A stretch of DNA of 64,000 bases from Corydoras sp. C115. Taxonomy: Eukaryota > Chordata > Actinopteri > Siluriformes > Callichthyidae. The translations under genes and the position numbers were made by a program. Shown piece by piece: positions 10,691 to 22,200 of this stretch (position 1 is the first letter of the stretch; each line of letters opens with the position of its first letter). Below the pieces are notes generated by a model. That model made no database searches and was not told where the DNA came from. It was given only the letters and a program-made list of their open reading frames with translations. The stretch covers positions 40,001 to 104,000 of the forward strand of contig JAFMOC010000438.1 in NCBI GenBank assembly GCA_019802505.1, read 5' to 3'.

Positions 10691-10710
10691 ACACACACAC
10701 ACACTGGCCA
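10540..10710. repeat. A-run and (CA)n microsatellite
   Basis: An 18-base A run at about 10540-10557 and a near-pure CA repeat at 10630-10705, upstream of pcolce2. Confidence 0.95.
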
Positions 10711-10815
10711 TTTTTTCTTGTTTCTACCCTCATTGACCCAAATTCTACCCAAATTATCAACTCCACTGACCCTTCACATTTAGACACTTTTATCCGAAAC
10801 AACTTACAAATGAGG

Positions 10816-11158
10816 GTGGCACGGCGTTTAGCATGTTCTCCTCTCAGCACTAGGGATTCCCGGTTCGAATCCCAATCTGGGTGGAGTTTCCATGTTCTCC
10901 CCGTGTCCATATGGGTTTCCTCCGGGTTCTCCGGTTTTCCCCCCTACAGTCCAAAATACATGGATCAATTCAATTGAGTTCTCCAAATTGCCCCATATAG
11001 ATTGTGTGTTTGTGTGAGTGAGTGGGTGTCCAGTGATAGATTGGCGTCCTGTCCAGGGTCTATCTGCCCAGCGCCCGAAACGTTCTCCCCTGGAAGGGCA
11101 TGGGGAACCCCTCTGCGACCCTAATAGAGAATAAAGCGGGAGATAATGGATGGATGGA
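10816..11158 (+). mobile_element. V-SINE, full length
   Basis: Starts GGCACGGCGTTTAGC (A box partly deleted) and ends GGGAGATAATGGATGGATGG. The flanking ACAAATGAG(G/A) occurs at about 10805 and 11160, a plausible target duplication. Confidence 0.9.
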
Positions 11159-11574
11159 TTTACAAATGAGAACAACACAAGTCTGTAGTTAAGAAAGAAC
11201 CATTATTAGCATTATCAACTCCTGATCATGATCCATCCGTCCATCCAGTAACATTCGGGGGTTATTGGGTTTGGTGGGTGCATTTAGTCCTATCCCAGCA
11301 GTGTGACTGAGGTGTTTAAAGGAAACTCCAGCAGCACTGCTGCACTGGAACCAAACTTTGAACTGGTAATGTATATAAAAACAGGTTGCTGTAAACATTT
11401 GGATAAAGGAATCACAGCTAGGACCTCATAAAACCTACTTTTAGCGCCCTCTTGTGGCTGAGAAGCGTTAAATACATTATTTAAATTTCTGTGTCGTCAG
11501 ACTTTCATTAAAATTGTGAAAAAAACAGGTTACTAAGTCATACTAACAATTGTAATATTAATCATAAAGGGTAA

Positions 11575-11655
11575 TATGTAGGCTCAGTTGCTAGAGCACA
11601 AACACCTTAATCTCAGGTTTGTAACTCGTTTTAAATAAAAGCGTCTGCTTGTTAC
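11575..11655 (+). mobile_element. deleted tRNA-derived SINE of a second family
   Basis: An A-box-like head, TAGGCTCAGTTGCTAGAGCA, is joined directly to a TAAATAAAAGCGTCTGCT tail. The tail matches the 3' end of the family seen at 16541, 29405 and 52436; the middle is missing. Confidence 0.6.
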
Positions 11656-11659
11656 TATT

Positions 11660-11998
11660 CATTCATTCATTATCTCCCGCTTTATCCTATATTAGGGTCG
11701 CGGTGGGGTTCCCCATGTCCATCCAGAGGAGAACGTTTCAGGGCAGATAGACCCAGGACAGGACGCCAATCCATCGCTGGGCACACACTCACTCACCCAG
11801 ACACACTCTATATGGGGCAATTTGGAGAGCGCAATTGACTTGATCCATGTTTTTGGACTGTGGGAGGAAACCGGAGAACCCGGAGGAAACCCACGCAGAC
11901 ACGGGGAGGATATGGAAACTCCACCCAGATGGGGATTCGAACCGGGAATCCCTAGTGCTGAGAGGAGAACATGCTAAACCACTAAGCCACCGTGCCGC
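11660..11998 (-). mobile_element. V-SINE with target duplication
   Basis: Flanked by CTGCTTGTTACTA on the left and CTGCTTATTACTA on the right (one mismatch). Complete body. Confidence 0.93.
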
Positions 11999-12066
11999 CT
12001 GCTTATTACTAATTATTCCTTAATTACAATCAAGTACACATTATGTGTAAAGTATTCAGTGTTTTA

Positions 12067-12421
12067 TTCATTCATTCATTCATATCTCCCGTTTTATCCT
12101 CTATTAGGGTCGCGGTGGGGTTCCCCATGCCCATCCAGGGGAGAACGTCTCGGGCGCTGGGCAGATAGACCCAGGACAGGGCGCCAATCCATCGCTGGGC
12201 ACACACTCACTCACACACACACACACACTCTATATGGGGCAATTTTGAGAATTCAATTGACTTGATCCATGTTTTTGGACTGTGGGAGGAAACCGGAGAA
12301 CCCGGAGGAAACCCACGCGGACACGGGGAGAACATGGAAACTCTACCCAGATGGGGATTCGAACCGGGAATCCCCAGCGCTGAGTGGAGAACATGCTAAG
12401 CCACTAAGCCACCGTGCCGCA
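12067..12421 (-). mobile_element. V-SINE with target duplication
   Basis: Flanked by TTCAGTGTTTTAT on both sides (about 12055 and 12422). Complete body and head. Confidence 0.93.
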
Positions 12422-12445
12422 GTTCAGTGTTTTATATGACTTTTT

Positions 12446-12781
12446 ATTCCATCCATCCATTATCTCCCGCTTTATCCTCTACTAGGGTCGTGGGGGGTTC
12501 CCCATGTCCATCCAGGGGAGAACGTTTCGGGCGCTGGGCAGATAGACCCAGGACAGGACGCCAATCTATCACTGGACACACACACACTCTATATGGGGCA
12601 ATTTGGAGAATTCAATTGACCCTTGAATCCATGTTTTTGGACTGTGCGAGGAAAGCGGCGAACCCGGAGGAAACCCACGCGGACACGGGGAGGACATGGA
12701 AACTCCACCCAGATGGGGATTCGAACCGGGAATCCCTAGTGCTGAGAGGAGAACATGCTAAACCACTAAGCCACCGTGCCC
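12446..12781 (-). mobile_element. V-SINE, full length
   Basis: Third minus-strand copy in a row between pcolce2 and mastl. Head ends CCACCGTGCC. Confidence 0.92.
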
Positions 12782-12949
12782 GATTAATTAACTATTAAGT
12801 GGTAATTCATTAATTTTGTTTTCTTTGGGCTTAATTGCCCATTTTTAGTTCATACTTTTTTCGCAGGTTTTTCGTTGAATTTCAATCAATTTTAAAAGTT
12901 TTTCTTTCTTTTTTGTTTGTTTTCATCTTTCCTTTAGTTGTTCATTCTT

Positions 12950-13790
12950 ATGGCAGGGGTCTTTTAAGGTTTGGAAGTTTGGCATGTTCTCCACATTAGC
13001 ATAGTTAGCATTTTTTTTTAAAATTCAATAAAATGGGCAGGTTTTTGTTTTTTCATTTGTTTTTTCTTCTGCATTATAATTGGTCTTGCTTATGCCTTTG
13101 GCTAGCCCCACAGTCAAACTTTGGAAGTTTGGCATGTTCTCCACATTAGCATAGTTAGCATTTTATAAAATTTCCAACTAATTTACAGGTTTTTATTCAT
13201 TTTTTCGTGTTTTTTTTTTTTCTTTTATCCTTTTATTTATTTATTTTTTTTTACTTATGCTTTTGGTAAGCCTCACAGTCAACTTTTGGAAGTTTGGCAT
13301 GTTCTCCACATTAGCATAGTTAGCATTTATTTGAATTTCCAACAAATTTACAGGTTTTTATTCGTTCTTTTCGTTTTTTTTTTCTGTTTAAGTCTTTATG
13401 CTTATCCTTTTGGTGAGCCACTGTCAACCTGTGGAAGTTTGGCATGTTCTCCACTTTAGCGTAGTTAGCCTTTTTTTTTTCAATTTCCAACAACTTTACA
13501 GGTTTTTATTCGTTTTTTCGGGGTTTTTTTTTTCCGTTTTATTCCTTTCAAGTCTTTATGCTTATCCTTTTGGTTAGCCTCTGTCAACTTTTGTAAGTTT
13601 GGCATGTTCTCCACATTAGCATAGCTTGCATTTTTTTTGTTTAGTTTTTCTTTTGTTTTTTTCCTTTCTTTTCCTTTTTATTTCAGTTGTTCATCCTTTT
13701 GGTTAGCCATCAACAACTTTTGGTAGTTTGGCATGTTCTCCATATTAGCATAGTTAGCATTTTTTTTAGTTTTTTTGTTGTTGTTGTTTT
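12950..13790. repeat. ~155-bp T-rich tandem array, six copies
   Basis: The block GTTTGGCATGTTCTCCACAT followed by TAGCATAGTTAGCATTTT recurs at about 12976, 13128, 13292, 13438, 13597 and 13726, separated by T-rich spacers. It is noncoding, in the pcolce2-mastl intergenic region. Confidence 0.9.
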
Positions 13791-13859
13791 TCAGTCTCTT
13801 TTTTTGGTAGGCTTTTTTTTTAGTTCTTTTTTGCCAACTTCAAAGTTTGTTCACGAACT

Positions 13860-14350
13860 TTCCTTCTAGTTATTTTCTGTTTTGCTTGTACAATGCTACT
13901 TTCCCCAAATTTCGCCAACATTCCCGGAAAACACTAATCTAGGCTCCCTACCTAGGGACACTAGTCGCCGTTTAGAACGCGCGTTTTTAAACGGTTTTCA
14001 GTCGACTGATCCAGTGCCTGACCAAAAAAAAGGTCTCGTTTGGTAAAGACGTCTTTTTAAAACATTGAAGGTTGGACAGAATTACGTGAGCGTTCGCTGC
14101 TCGTTTTCGGACATTTGCAGTGGATTTCGAATCGTTTCTAATGGAGTAAAATGCAGGCAGCACGGTCTCGTGTGGGAAGGCCCTGAACGGGAGCGCTTTT
14201 CAAAAATTCAAAACAATGTCGTCGGAGGCGATGAAGCTGCTGATGTCGCTCCTGCGCTTTATTTACACGGATCTCCGGTTCGTCAGTAGTAAACGTCTTT
14301 ATTTGGCTGATACGGCGATGAAGAAACGCTTTTAAACTGGACGTCGCGGA
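13860..14350 (+). promoter_or_regulatory. non-repetitive intergenic block, possible mastl 5' region
   Basis: This is the only sizeable stretch between the 155-bp array and the GTCGTTG array with ordinary composition and CpGs. It holds a 39-codon frame (14217-14336, beginning MSSEAMKLLMSLLRF) that I do not recognise. It could be upstream regulatory sequence or a noncoding first exon. No promoter motif was firmly identified. Confidence 0.3.
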
Positions 14351-14369
14351 TGTTTGTGCTCCGCGGTGT

Positions 14370-15545
14370 CGTTAGTCGTTGCTTTGTCGTCGTTAGTTCT
14401 CGTTGGTTTGTCATTGAAAGGTCGTTGTTTAGTCGTTTTTATTTAAATTGACAGGTCATTGGTTTGTCGTTTTTTCTTTTTATTATTAACGGGTCCTTGG
14501 CAGGTTGTTAATTTGTCTTTTTTTTATTGACAGGTCATTGGTTAGTTATTAGTTAGTCGTTGGCAGGTTGTTGATTTGTCGTTTTTTTTTTTTTTTTATC
14601 GACAGGTCGTTGATTTGTCGTTGGTTAGTTATTAGTTAGTCGTTGGCAGGTCGTTGATTTGTCATTGACAGGTCGTTGGTTTGTCGTTTTTTTTTAAAAA
14701 ATTTTTTTATCGACAGGTCGTTGATTTGTCGTGGTTAGTCGTTGTCGTTTTGTCGTTGGTTAGTTATTAGTTAGTCGTTGGCAGGTCGTTGATTTGTCAT
14801 TGACAGGTCGTTGGTTTGTCGTTTTTTTTTATTATTTTTTTTTATCGACAGGTCGTTGATTTGTCGTTGGTTAGTTATTAGTTAGTCGTTGGCAGGTCGT
14901 TGATTTGTCATTGACAGGTCGTTGGTTTGTCGTTTTTTTTTAAAAATTTTTTTTATCGACAGGTCGTTGATTTGTCGTTGGTTAGTCGTTGATTTGTCGT
15001 TGGTTAGTTATTAGTTAGTCGTTGGCAGGTCGTTGATTTGTCATTGACAGGTCGTTGGTTTGTCGTTTTTTTTTATTATTTTTTTTTATCGACAGGTCGT
15101 TGATTTGTCGTTGGTTAGTCGTTGATTTGTCGTTGGCAGGTCGTTGATTTGTCATTGACAGGTCGTTGGTTTGTCGTGTTTTGTTTTTTTTTTTTATCGA
15201 CAGGTCGTTGATTTGTCGTTGGCAGGTCGTTGATTTGTCATTGACAGGTCGTTGGTTTGTCGGTTTTTTAAAAAATCTTTTGTCGTTGTTTTTTTTGTCG
15301 ACAGGTCGTTGATTTGTCGTTGGCAGGTCGATGGTTAGTCGTTTTTTTTATTGGCAGGTCGTTGGTTAGCTGTTGGCAGGTCGTTGGTTAGTCGTTGGTT
15401 TGTTGTTGGTTAGTCGTTTTTTTTTATTGGCAGGTCGTTGGTTAGCTGTTGGCAGGTCGATGGTTAGTCGTTTTCTTTTATTGGCAGGTCGTTGGTTAGT
15501 TGTTGGTTAGCAGTTGGCAGGTTCTTGGTTAGTAGTTGGTTGGTC
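14370..15545. repeat. GTCGTTG-rich tandem array with 100-133 bp higher-order unit
   Basis: Short words (GTCGTTG, GGTTAGT, GACAGGTCGTTGATTTGTCG, T-runs) are arranged in a larger unit. The landmark ATCGACAGGTCGTTGATTTG recurs at intervals of about 100-133 bp, seven times. It ends about 65 bp before the mastl start codon. Confidence 0.9.
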
Positions 15546-15609
15546 GGCTGATTTTGATAATTTTGCTGATCAATAGTTCCCAGCGCGATAAACCGAGGTG
15601 CTGAGGACG

Positions 15610-15768
15610 ATGGAGGAAGAGGAGAAATCATCTTCGTCTCTGAGTGTTGAAGTGCCGAAGGCTCCGTCCATCGAGGACTTCACTGTGATCAAACCCATCA
15701 GCAGAGGAGCCTTCGGCAAAGTCTTTCTGGCCAGAAAGAAAAAGAACTCCAAACTGTACGCTGTGAAG
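15610..15768 (+). CDS. mastl: mastl exon 1
   Basis: Encodes an acidic/Ser-rich N-terminus, then APSIEDFTVIKPISRGAFGK and ending LYAVK with catalytic Lys53. Donor GTAAAT. Confidence 0.96.
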
Positions 15769-15967
15769 GTAAATATCACAGTAAACATGACCTCTGAACT
15801 GGGGGCAATGGATTGTGTATACACACACACACACATATATACAAATATATATACACACACACACACACATACCAGTGTTAAATCTGTTTTTGTGTTTTCA
15901 TCTCACTGTTCTTTGTACCATAGACTGTAAATGTCAATCGGTCATTTGTTCTCTGTGATGGCCGGTC

Positions 15968-16034
<67 letters not shown>

Positions 16035-16253
16035 GTTGGTCAATCGATTGGTCTTTGGGTTGGTCGATCTTTTTTTTTTTTTTTTTCGGTCAGTCTCTGT
16101 GTCGGTCAGTCTGTTGGTCTCTGGGTCGGTCGGCTGGTCATTTTTCTCTGTGTCTGTCTCTGAGTTGGTCTGTCTGTCTTTTTGTCTGTCAAACAAACTT
16201 GATGATGTCTGTCAGTTTAGCTATCTATTGGTCTTATGGGCCTATCCGTCTTA

Positions 16254-16290
<37 letters not shown>

Positions 16291-19200
16291 AATTCTCAAT
16301 TCAATTTGCTTTATCGGCGTTTGTGACATGATGTTTACATTCGTATTGTCAAAGCATATTATATACATATAAAATAACAGGAATAAATAAACAAATACCA
16401 AATACAAGATATGTTAATTCAGTAATAAAGATTGTGTGTGTGTAAATAAAAATAGTAATAATTACATGAAATATATAATATATATATAAATATATAATAA
16501 TAAAAAAAATAAAATAAATATATAATATATAATATAAAAAAAAGTCGCTTTGGATAAAAGCGTCTGCTAAATGACTAAATGTAAATGTAAATAAAAATAT
16601 GTAAATAAAAATGTAAAAATGTAAATAAAATAAAAAACGGACAAGAAATATGGAGTGTGCGCAGGAGTGTGTGTGTATGGAGTGAGGAATAGTGTTTTGT
16701 GGTTGGAGGTTTGGGATTGTGTGTGTGTGTGTGTGTGTGTGTGGGGGGGGGGGTGATAATTTGGTTGTTGACTCACTGTCCCAGTGTGTGTGACATTCCT
16801 GTATATATTTGGTTGCAGTGGGGGCTGATGGACCCTCTTCTAATAAAACGGATTCTCTCTCTTTCACTTTATTTATATTTTTATATATATATATGGGTGG
16901 TTTAGCACGTTCGCCTCCCAGCACTAGGGATTCCCGGTTCGAATCCCAATCTGGGAGTTTCCATGTTCTCCTTGTGTCCGTGTGGGTGTCCTCCAGGTTC
17001 TCCGGTTTCCTCCCACAGTCCAAAAACATGGATCAAGTCAATTGAATTCTCCAAATTGCCCCATATAGAGTGTGTCTGTGTGATTGAGTGTGTGCCCAGC
17101 GATGGATTGCCGCCCTGTCCTGGGTGTATCTGCCCAGCGCCCGAAACGTTCTCCCCTGGATGGGCATGGGGACCCCCCCCCCCGACCCTAATAGAGGATA
17201 AAGCGGGAGATAATGAATATATATATGAGAGAGACAGTCAGTCATATATATTTTGTATATTATAATCACACAAAATAAATAAAACAACTTTTTAAAATGG
17301 GTGGCTTAGTGGTTAGCATGTTCGCCTCTCAGCGCTAGGGATTCCCGGTTCGAATCCCCATCTGGGTGGAGTTTCCATGTTCTCCCCGTGTCTGCGTGGG
17401 TTTCCTCCGGGTTCTCCGGTTTCCTCCCACAGTCCAAAAACATGGATTAAGTCCATTGAATTCTCCAAATTGCCCCATATAAAGTGTGTGTTTGTGAGTG
17501 AGTGTGTGCCCAGCGATGGATTGGCGCCCTGTCCTGGGTGTATCTGCCCAGCGCCTGAGACGTTCTCCCCTGGATGGGCATGGGGAACCCCACCGCGACC
17601 CTAATAGAGGATAAAGCGGGAGATAATGAATGAACTTTCTAAAAGTTAAAATATTTTTTTTAATTTACCTTTATTTACTTTTATTATCTGAACAAACAAA
17701 ATATTTTATTAAAGTGTATTTTTAGAGGTTTAGAAGTCGATTACTTGGGAAGACACTCAAAATTGTGACCGACGCAAAATAAAAAAAAAAACATTCTTCA
17801 GAAGCCGTTGACGTTCTCAGAATAAGGTTTTAAGATTTCTTGTGACGTTCTCTCACTCGTGAGCATGGACTAAATGTAAATAAGCTGTTGTCCTCTGTCG
17901 GTTTGCAGGTGGTGAAGAAAGCAGACATGGTGGATAAGAACATGAGCGATCAGATGAGGGCCGAGCGGGACGCCCTGGCTCTCAGCAAGAGTCCCTTCAT
18001 CGTGCACCTGTTTTATTCGCTGCAAACGGCCAGCAAGGTCTACCTGGTATGGAGACACTCGCGTTGTTGGACGGAGGCCGTGGTTCCGTGAGCCGTCTGC
18101 TTACAGAAGCCTGTGTTGTAGGTGATGGAGTATCTGATCGGCGGCGACGTGAAATCGCTGCTGCACGTTTACGGCTACTTCGACGAGGACATGTCTTTAA
18201 AGTACATCTCTGAAGTGGCCCTGGCCCTGGATTACCTCCACCGACACGGGATCATTCACCGGTAAACACCGGCATGGCCACGCCCCCTTTCTGCTCCACT
18301 TATAAATCACAAGACGACTTTGTAGTTCTATAATTCCAGTCCGTAGTCCATCTGTGTTGTTGTTCGCCCCCTGTTGGTTCTCAGGAGCATCACAGAACAG
18401 GTATCATTTGGGTGGTGGATTGTTGAGGGTGAGTTCTGCAGTGACACTGATGCGCTGAGGGGGTTCTAGTGCAGCATCTCAGTCACACTGCTGGGATAGG
18501 ACTAAACGCACCCACCAAACCCAATAGAACACCAACAGATTAACGTGGAGCCAAAGTTTTGACGTTATAAAGCTGGACTTTGTAGTTCTCCAGGTCCACT
18601 CTGTAGTCCATCTGTGTGTGTTCTACAGTACATACTGTGTACTCTGTTCTCTAACGCTCAGAACCCCAATAGTACCACCACAGAGCAGGGCTTATTGGGT
18701 TTGGTGGGTGCATTGAGTCCTATCCCGGCAGTGTCACTGAGATGACATCATTCGTAATAATAATAATAATAATAACATAAGGTTCATATCAGGCCAGCAG
18801 GGCGGCGCTGTGGTTATGGTAACGCCGGGTTCCTGATATCGGTTCTTCAGCGTGTAGCCACCGGCGCATCTCGTCCCGATCACCGGAGAACCTCCCGCCC
18901 CCCCCCCACGTCCCGTAAAGCTGGACTTTGTAGTTCTCCAGTTCCACTCTGTAGTCCATCTGTGTGTGTTCTACAGTACATACTGTGTACTCTGTTCTCT
19001 AACGCTCAGAACCCCAATGGTACCACCACAGAGCAGGGCTTATTGGGTTTGGTGGGTGCATTGAGTCCTATCCCGGCAGTGTGACCGAGGTGTTTAAATG
19101 AAACTCCAGCAGCACTGCTGCACTAGAACCCCCTCAGCGCATCAGTGTCACTGCAGAACCCACCATCAACGATCCACCACCCAAATGATGCCTGTTCTGT

Positions 19201-22200
19201 GATGCTCCTGAGAACCAACAGGGGGCGAACATCAACAACACAGATGGACAACAGTCTGGAATTGTAGAACTACAAAGTCGGTTTGTGATTTTTATGTAAT
19301 AAACATCCACCTTGTGTTTTCAGAGATCTGAAGCCTGACAACATGCTGATCAGTAACGAGGGCCACATTAAGCTGACGGACTTCGGCCTTTCTAAAGTGA
19401 AGCTTGACCGAGGTTTGTATCAGCGGCACATATTACACGGCTGTCTGTAGGGGTGTCTTCAACTAAGGATTTTCATAGTCGAATCTGATTCGTCAGATTT
19501 TCCCTATTAAAATTTCACCACAAGATGGCGCTATAAACGTGTTTTTTTAAAAAAAAATATTTTACTTGTGTTTCTAACAAAAGAACCTTTTTTTTTGTTT
19601 TTCTTTTTTTTTTTTTCTAGAAATTAGGATGATATAGCGGCACGGTGGCTTAGTGGTTAGCACGTTCGCCTCTCAGCGCTAGGGATTCCCGGTTCGAATC
19701 CCCATCTGGGTGGAGTTTCCATGTCCTCCCCGTGTCCGCGTGGGTTTCCTCCGGGTTCTCCGGTTTCCTCCCACAGTCCAAAAACATGGATCAAGTTAAT
19801 TGAGTTCTCTAAATTGCCCCATATAGAGTGTGTCTGTGTGTGTGAGTGTGTACCCAGCGATGGATTGGTGTCCTGTCCTGGGTCTATCTGCCCAGCGCCC
19901 GAGACGTTCTCCCCTGGATGGGCATGGGGAACCCCACCGCGACCCTAATAGAGGATAAAGCGGGAGATAATGAATGAATGAATGAATTAGGATGATTTTA
20001 TTTGACAAAAGGCTATATATATAATGAAAACAAAGACATTTCATGTTAAAACTAATGCTTAGCAGCAGCCATGGGCGCCCCCATGTGGTCAAAATGGTAC
20101 ATTCAACTATGAGGTTCATAGTCGACTACGGTTCTCCGAATCGAATCGTTGAATCGTCGAATATTGCAGCTCACCCCTAGCTGTCTGCATTTTAACGTCC
20201 ACGAGATGCAAGAATAATGCAGATCACCGAATTGATGTCCCTGTTTCAGACTCGGCGCTGTGATGGTCATTAAAGCATTGAGGTGCTAGAGGGCGTGGCA
20301 TCATTGTGGATGGATCACGGGAAAGAGATGTCACTATAATAAAAAAAAATTAAAATAAAACAAAGTTTAATTTATAAATGCACACTGATCACTGAGTAAC
20401 AGGTTTCCGGTTTCTCTTATAATTAAATTCTGGCCAAAGCACATTTCATAAATAAACATTAGGACGATACTGTATTGTATAATGCTTATTGCTATCGATG
20501 TTGAAGCGCTCAGAGGTGTGTGATGTCAATAATGTGGCGGCTGGACAAACGGCTCAGCCAATCAGATTAAAGCACCGGAACTGCCCGTTTTATAAGTCCA
20601 TATTTGGATATGTGGTGCGAAGTGGGATTTTCAATGACCGAATAAGTGGGGCTGTCAGAATACGTATATATTAAATATAGTACCAGTCAAAAGTTTGGCC
20701 ACGCCCCCTTTTTGCTCTCCATGTCCTCCACTTACCTTATAGATGGAGTTTGTAGTTCTATAGGCGGCACGGTGGCTTAGTGGTTTAGCACGTTCGCCTC
20801 TCAGCACTAGGGATTCCCGGTTCGAATCCCTATCTGGGTGGAGTTTCCATGTTCTCCCCGTGTCCGCGTGGGTTTCCTCCGGGTTCTCCGGTTTCCTCCC
20901 ACAGTCCAAAAACATGGAACAAGTCAATTGAGTTCTCCAAATTGCCCCATATAGAGTGTGTCTGTGTGTGTGTCTGTGTGAGTGAGTGTGTGCCCAGCGA
21001 TAGGTTGGTGTCCTGTCCTGGGTGTATCTGCCCAGCGCCCGAAACGTTCTCCCCTGGATGGGCATGGGGAACCCCACCGTGACCCTAATAGATAATGAAT
21101 GAATGAATGTAGTTCTATAATTCCAGACTGTAGTCCATCTGTGTTCTGTGTTGTTCGCCCCCTGTTGGTTCTCAGGAGCATCACAGAACAGGTATCATTT
21201 GGGTGGTGGATTGTTGATGGTGGGTTCTGCAGTGACACTGATGCGCTGAAGGGGTTCTAGTGCAGCAGTGCTGCTGGAGTTTCATTTAAACACCTCAGTC
21301 ACACTGCCGGGATAGGACTCAATGCCCCCACCAAACCCAATAAGCCCTGCTCTGTGGTGGTACTATTGGGGTTCTGAGCGTTAGAGAACAGAGTACACAG
21401 TATGTACTGTAGAACACACACAGATGGACTACAGAGTGGAACTGGAGAACTACAAAGTCCAGCTTTACGGAACGTGGAACTGAGAACATGTTCTTACCAA
21501 ATTCCTGTTTCATGTTTTTCAGAACTGAGTCTGATGGACATTCTGACCACACCCTCGCTGGCTAAACCAAAGAAGGATTATTTTCGGACTCCGGGACAAG
21601 TCCTGTCCCTGATAAGCTCCCTTGGCCTCGTAAGTATAATTAATTATCCATCCTTTAATTATCTCCCGCTTTATCCTCTATTAGGGTCGCGGGGTTCCCC
21701 ATGCCCATCCCTACAGTACTGAGAACCATCCACCACCCTAATACCTCCTCTGCGGGGGGGGCCTGATCACCAGAGAACATACTAACGCAGTCACGGTACC
21801 ATCTAGAGGCTGTGGAGAGTAATTCTGCCTGGGGGGGGGGGGGGGGGGGGCGTGGCTTGTATCCTTCCTGTCAATCACCCTAACGTTGCACTGGTTTGCA
21901 CTCCATCCTTTTAAAGAACACCCCCGTGATGGAGGGCAAGCGGCACTGCAGCGCCTCGGCCGTCTCCAGCCCCGTGTCTTGCGGAAGAGTGGAGCAGAGG
22001 AAGACCTCCTTATGTTCCCCACTGCTGGCGAGGAGACGGGATCTCCTGCGTTCTCCGATCTGCACCTCCAGAGCCATCGGTACGAGTGCGTCGGTGACAC
22101 CGAGCCGCGGGTCAGCCGGATTTCTGCGGGTATTCAGCCTTTGGTCTGTGTTCTCCTGTGATTTAGGGGCGAACAGTGTGTTCAGTCCCAGCGTGCTGGC

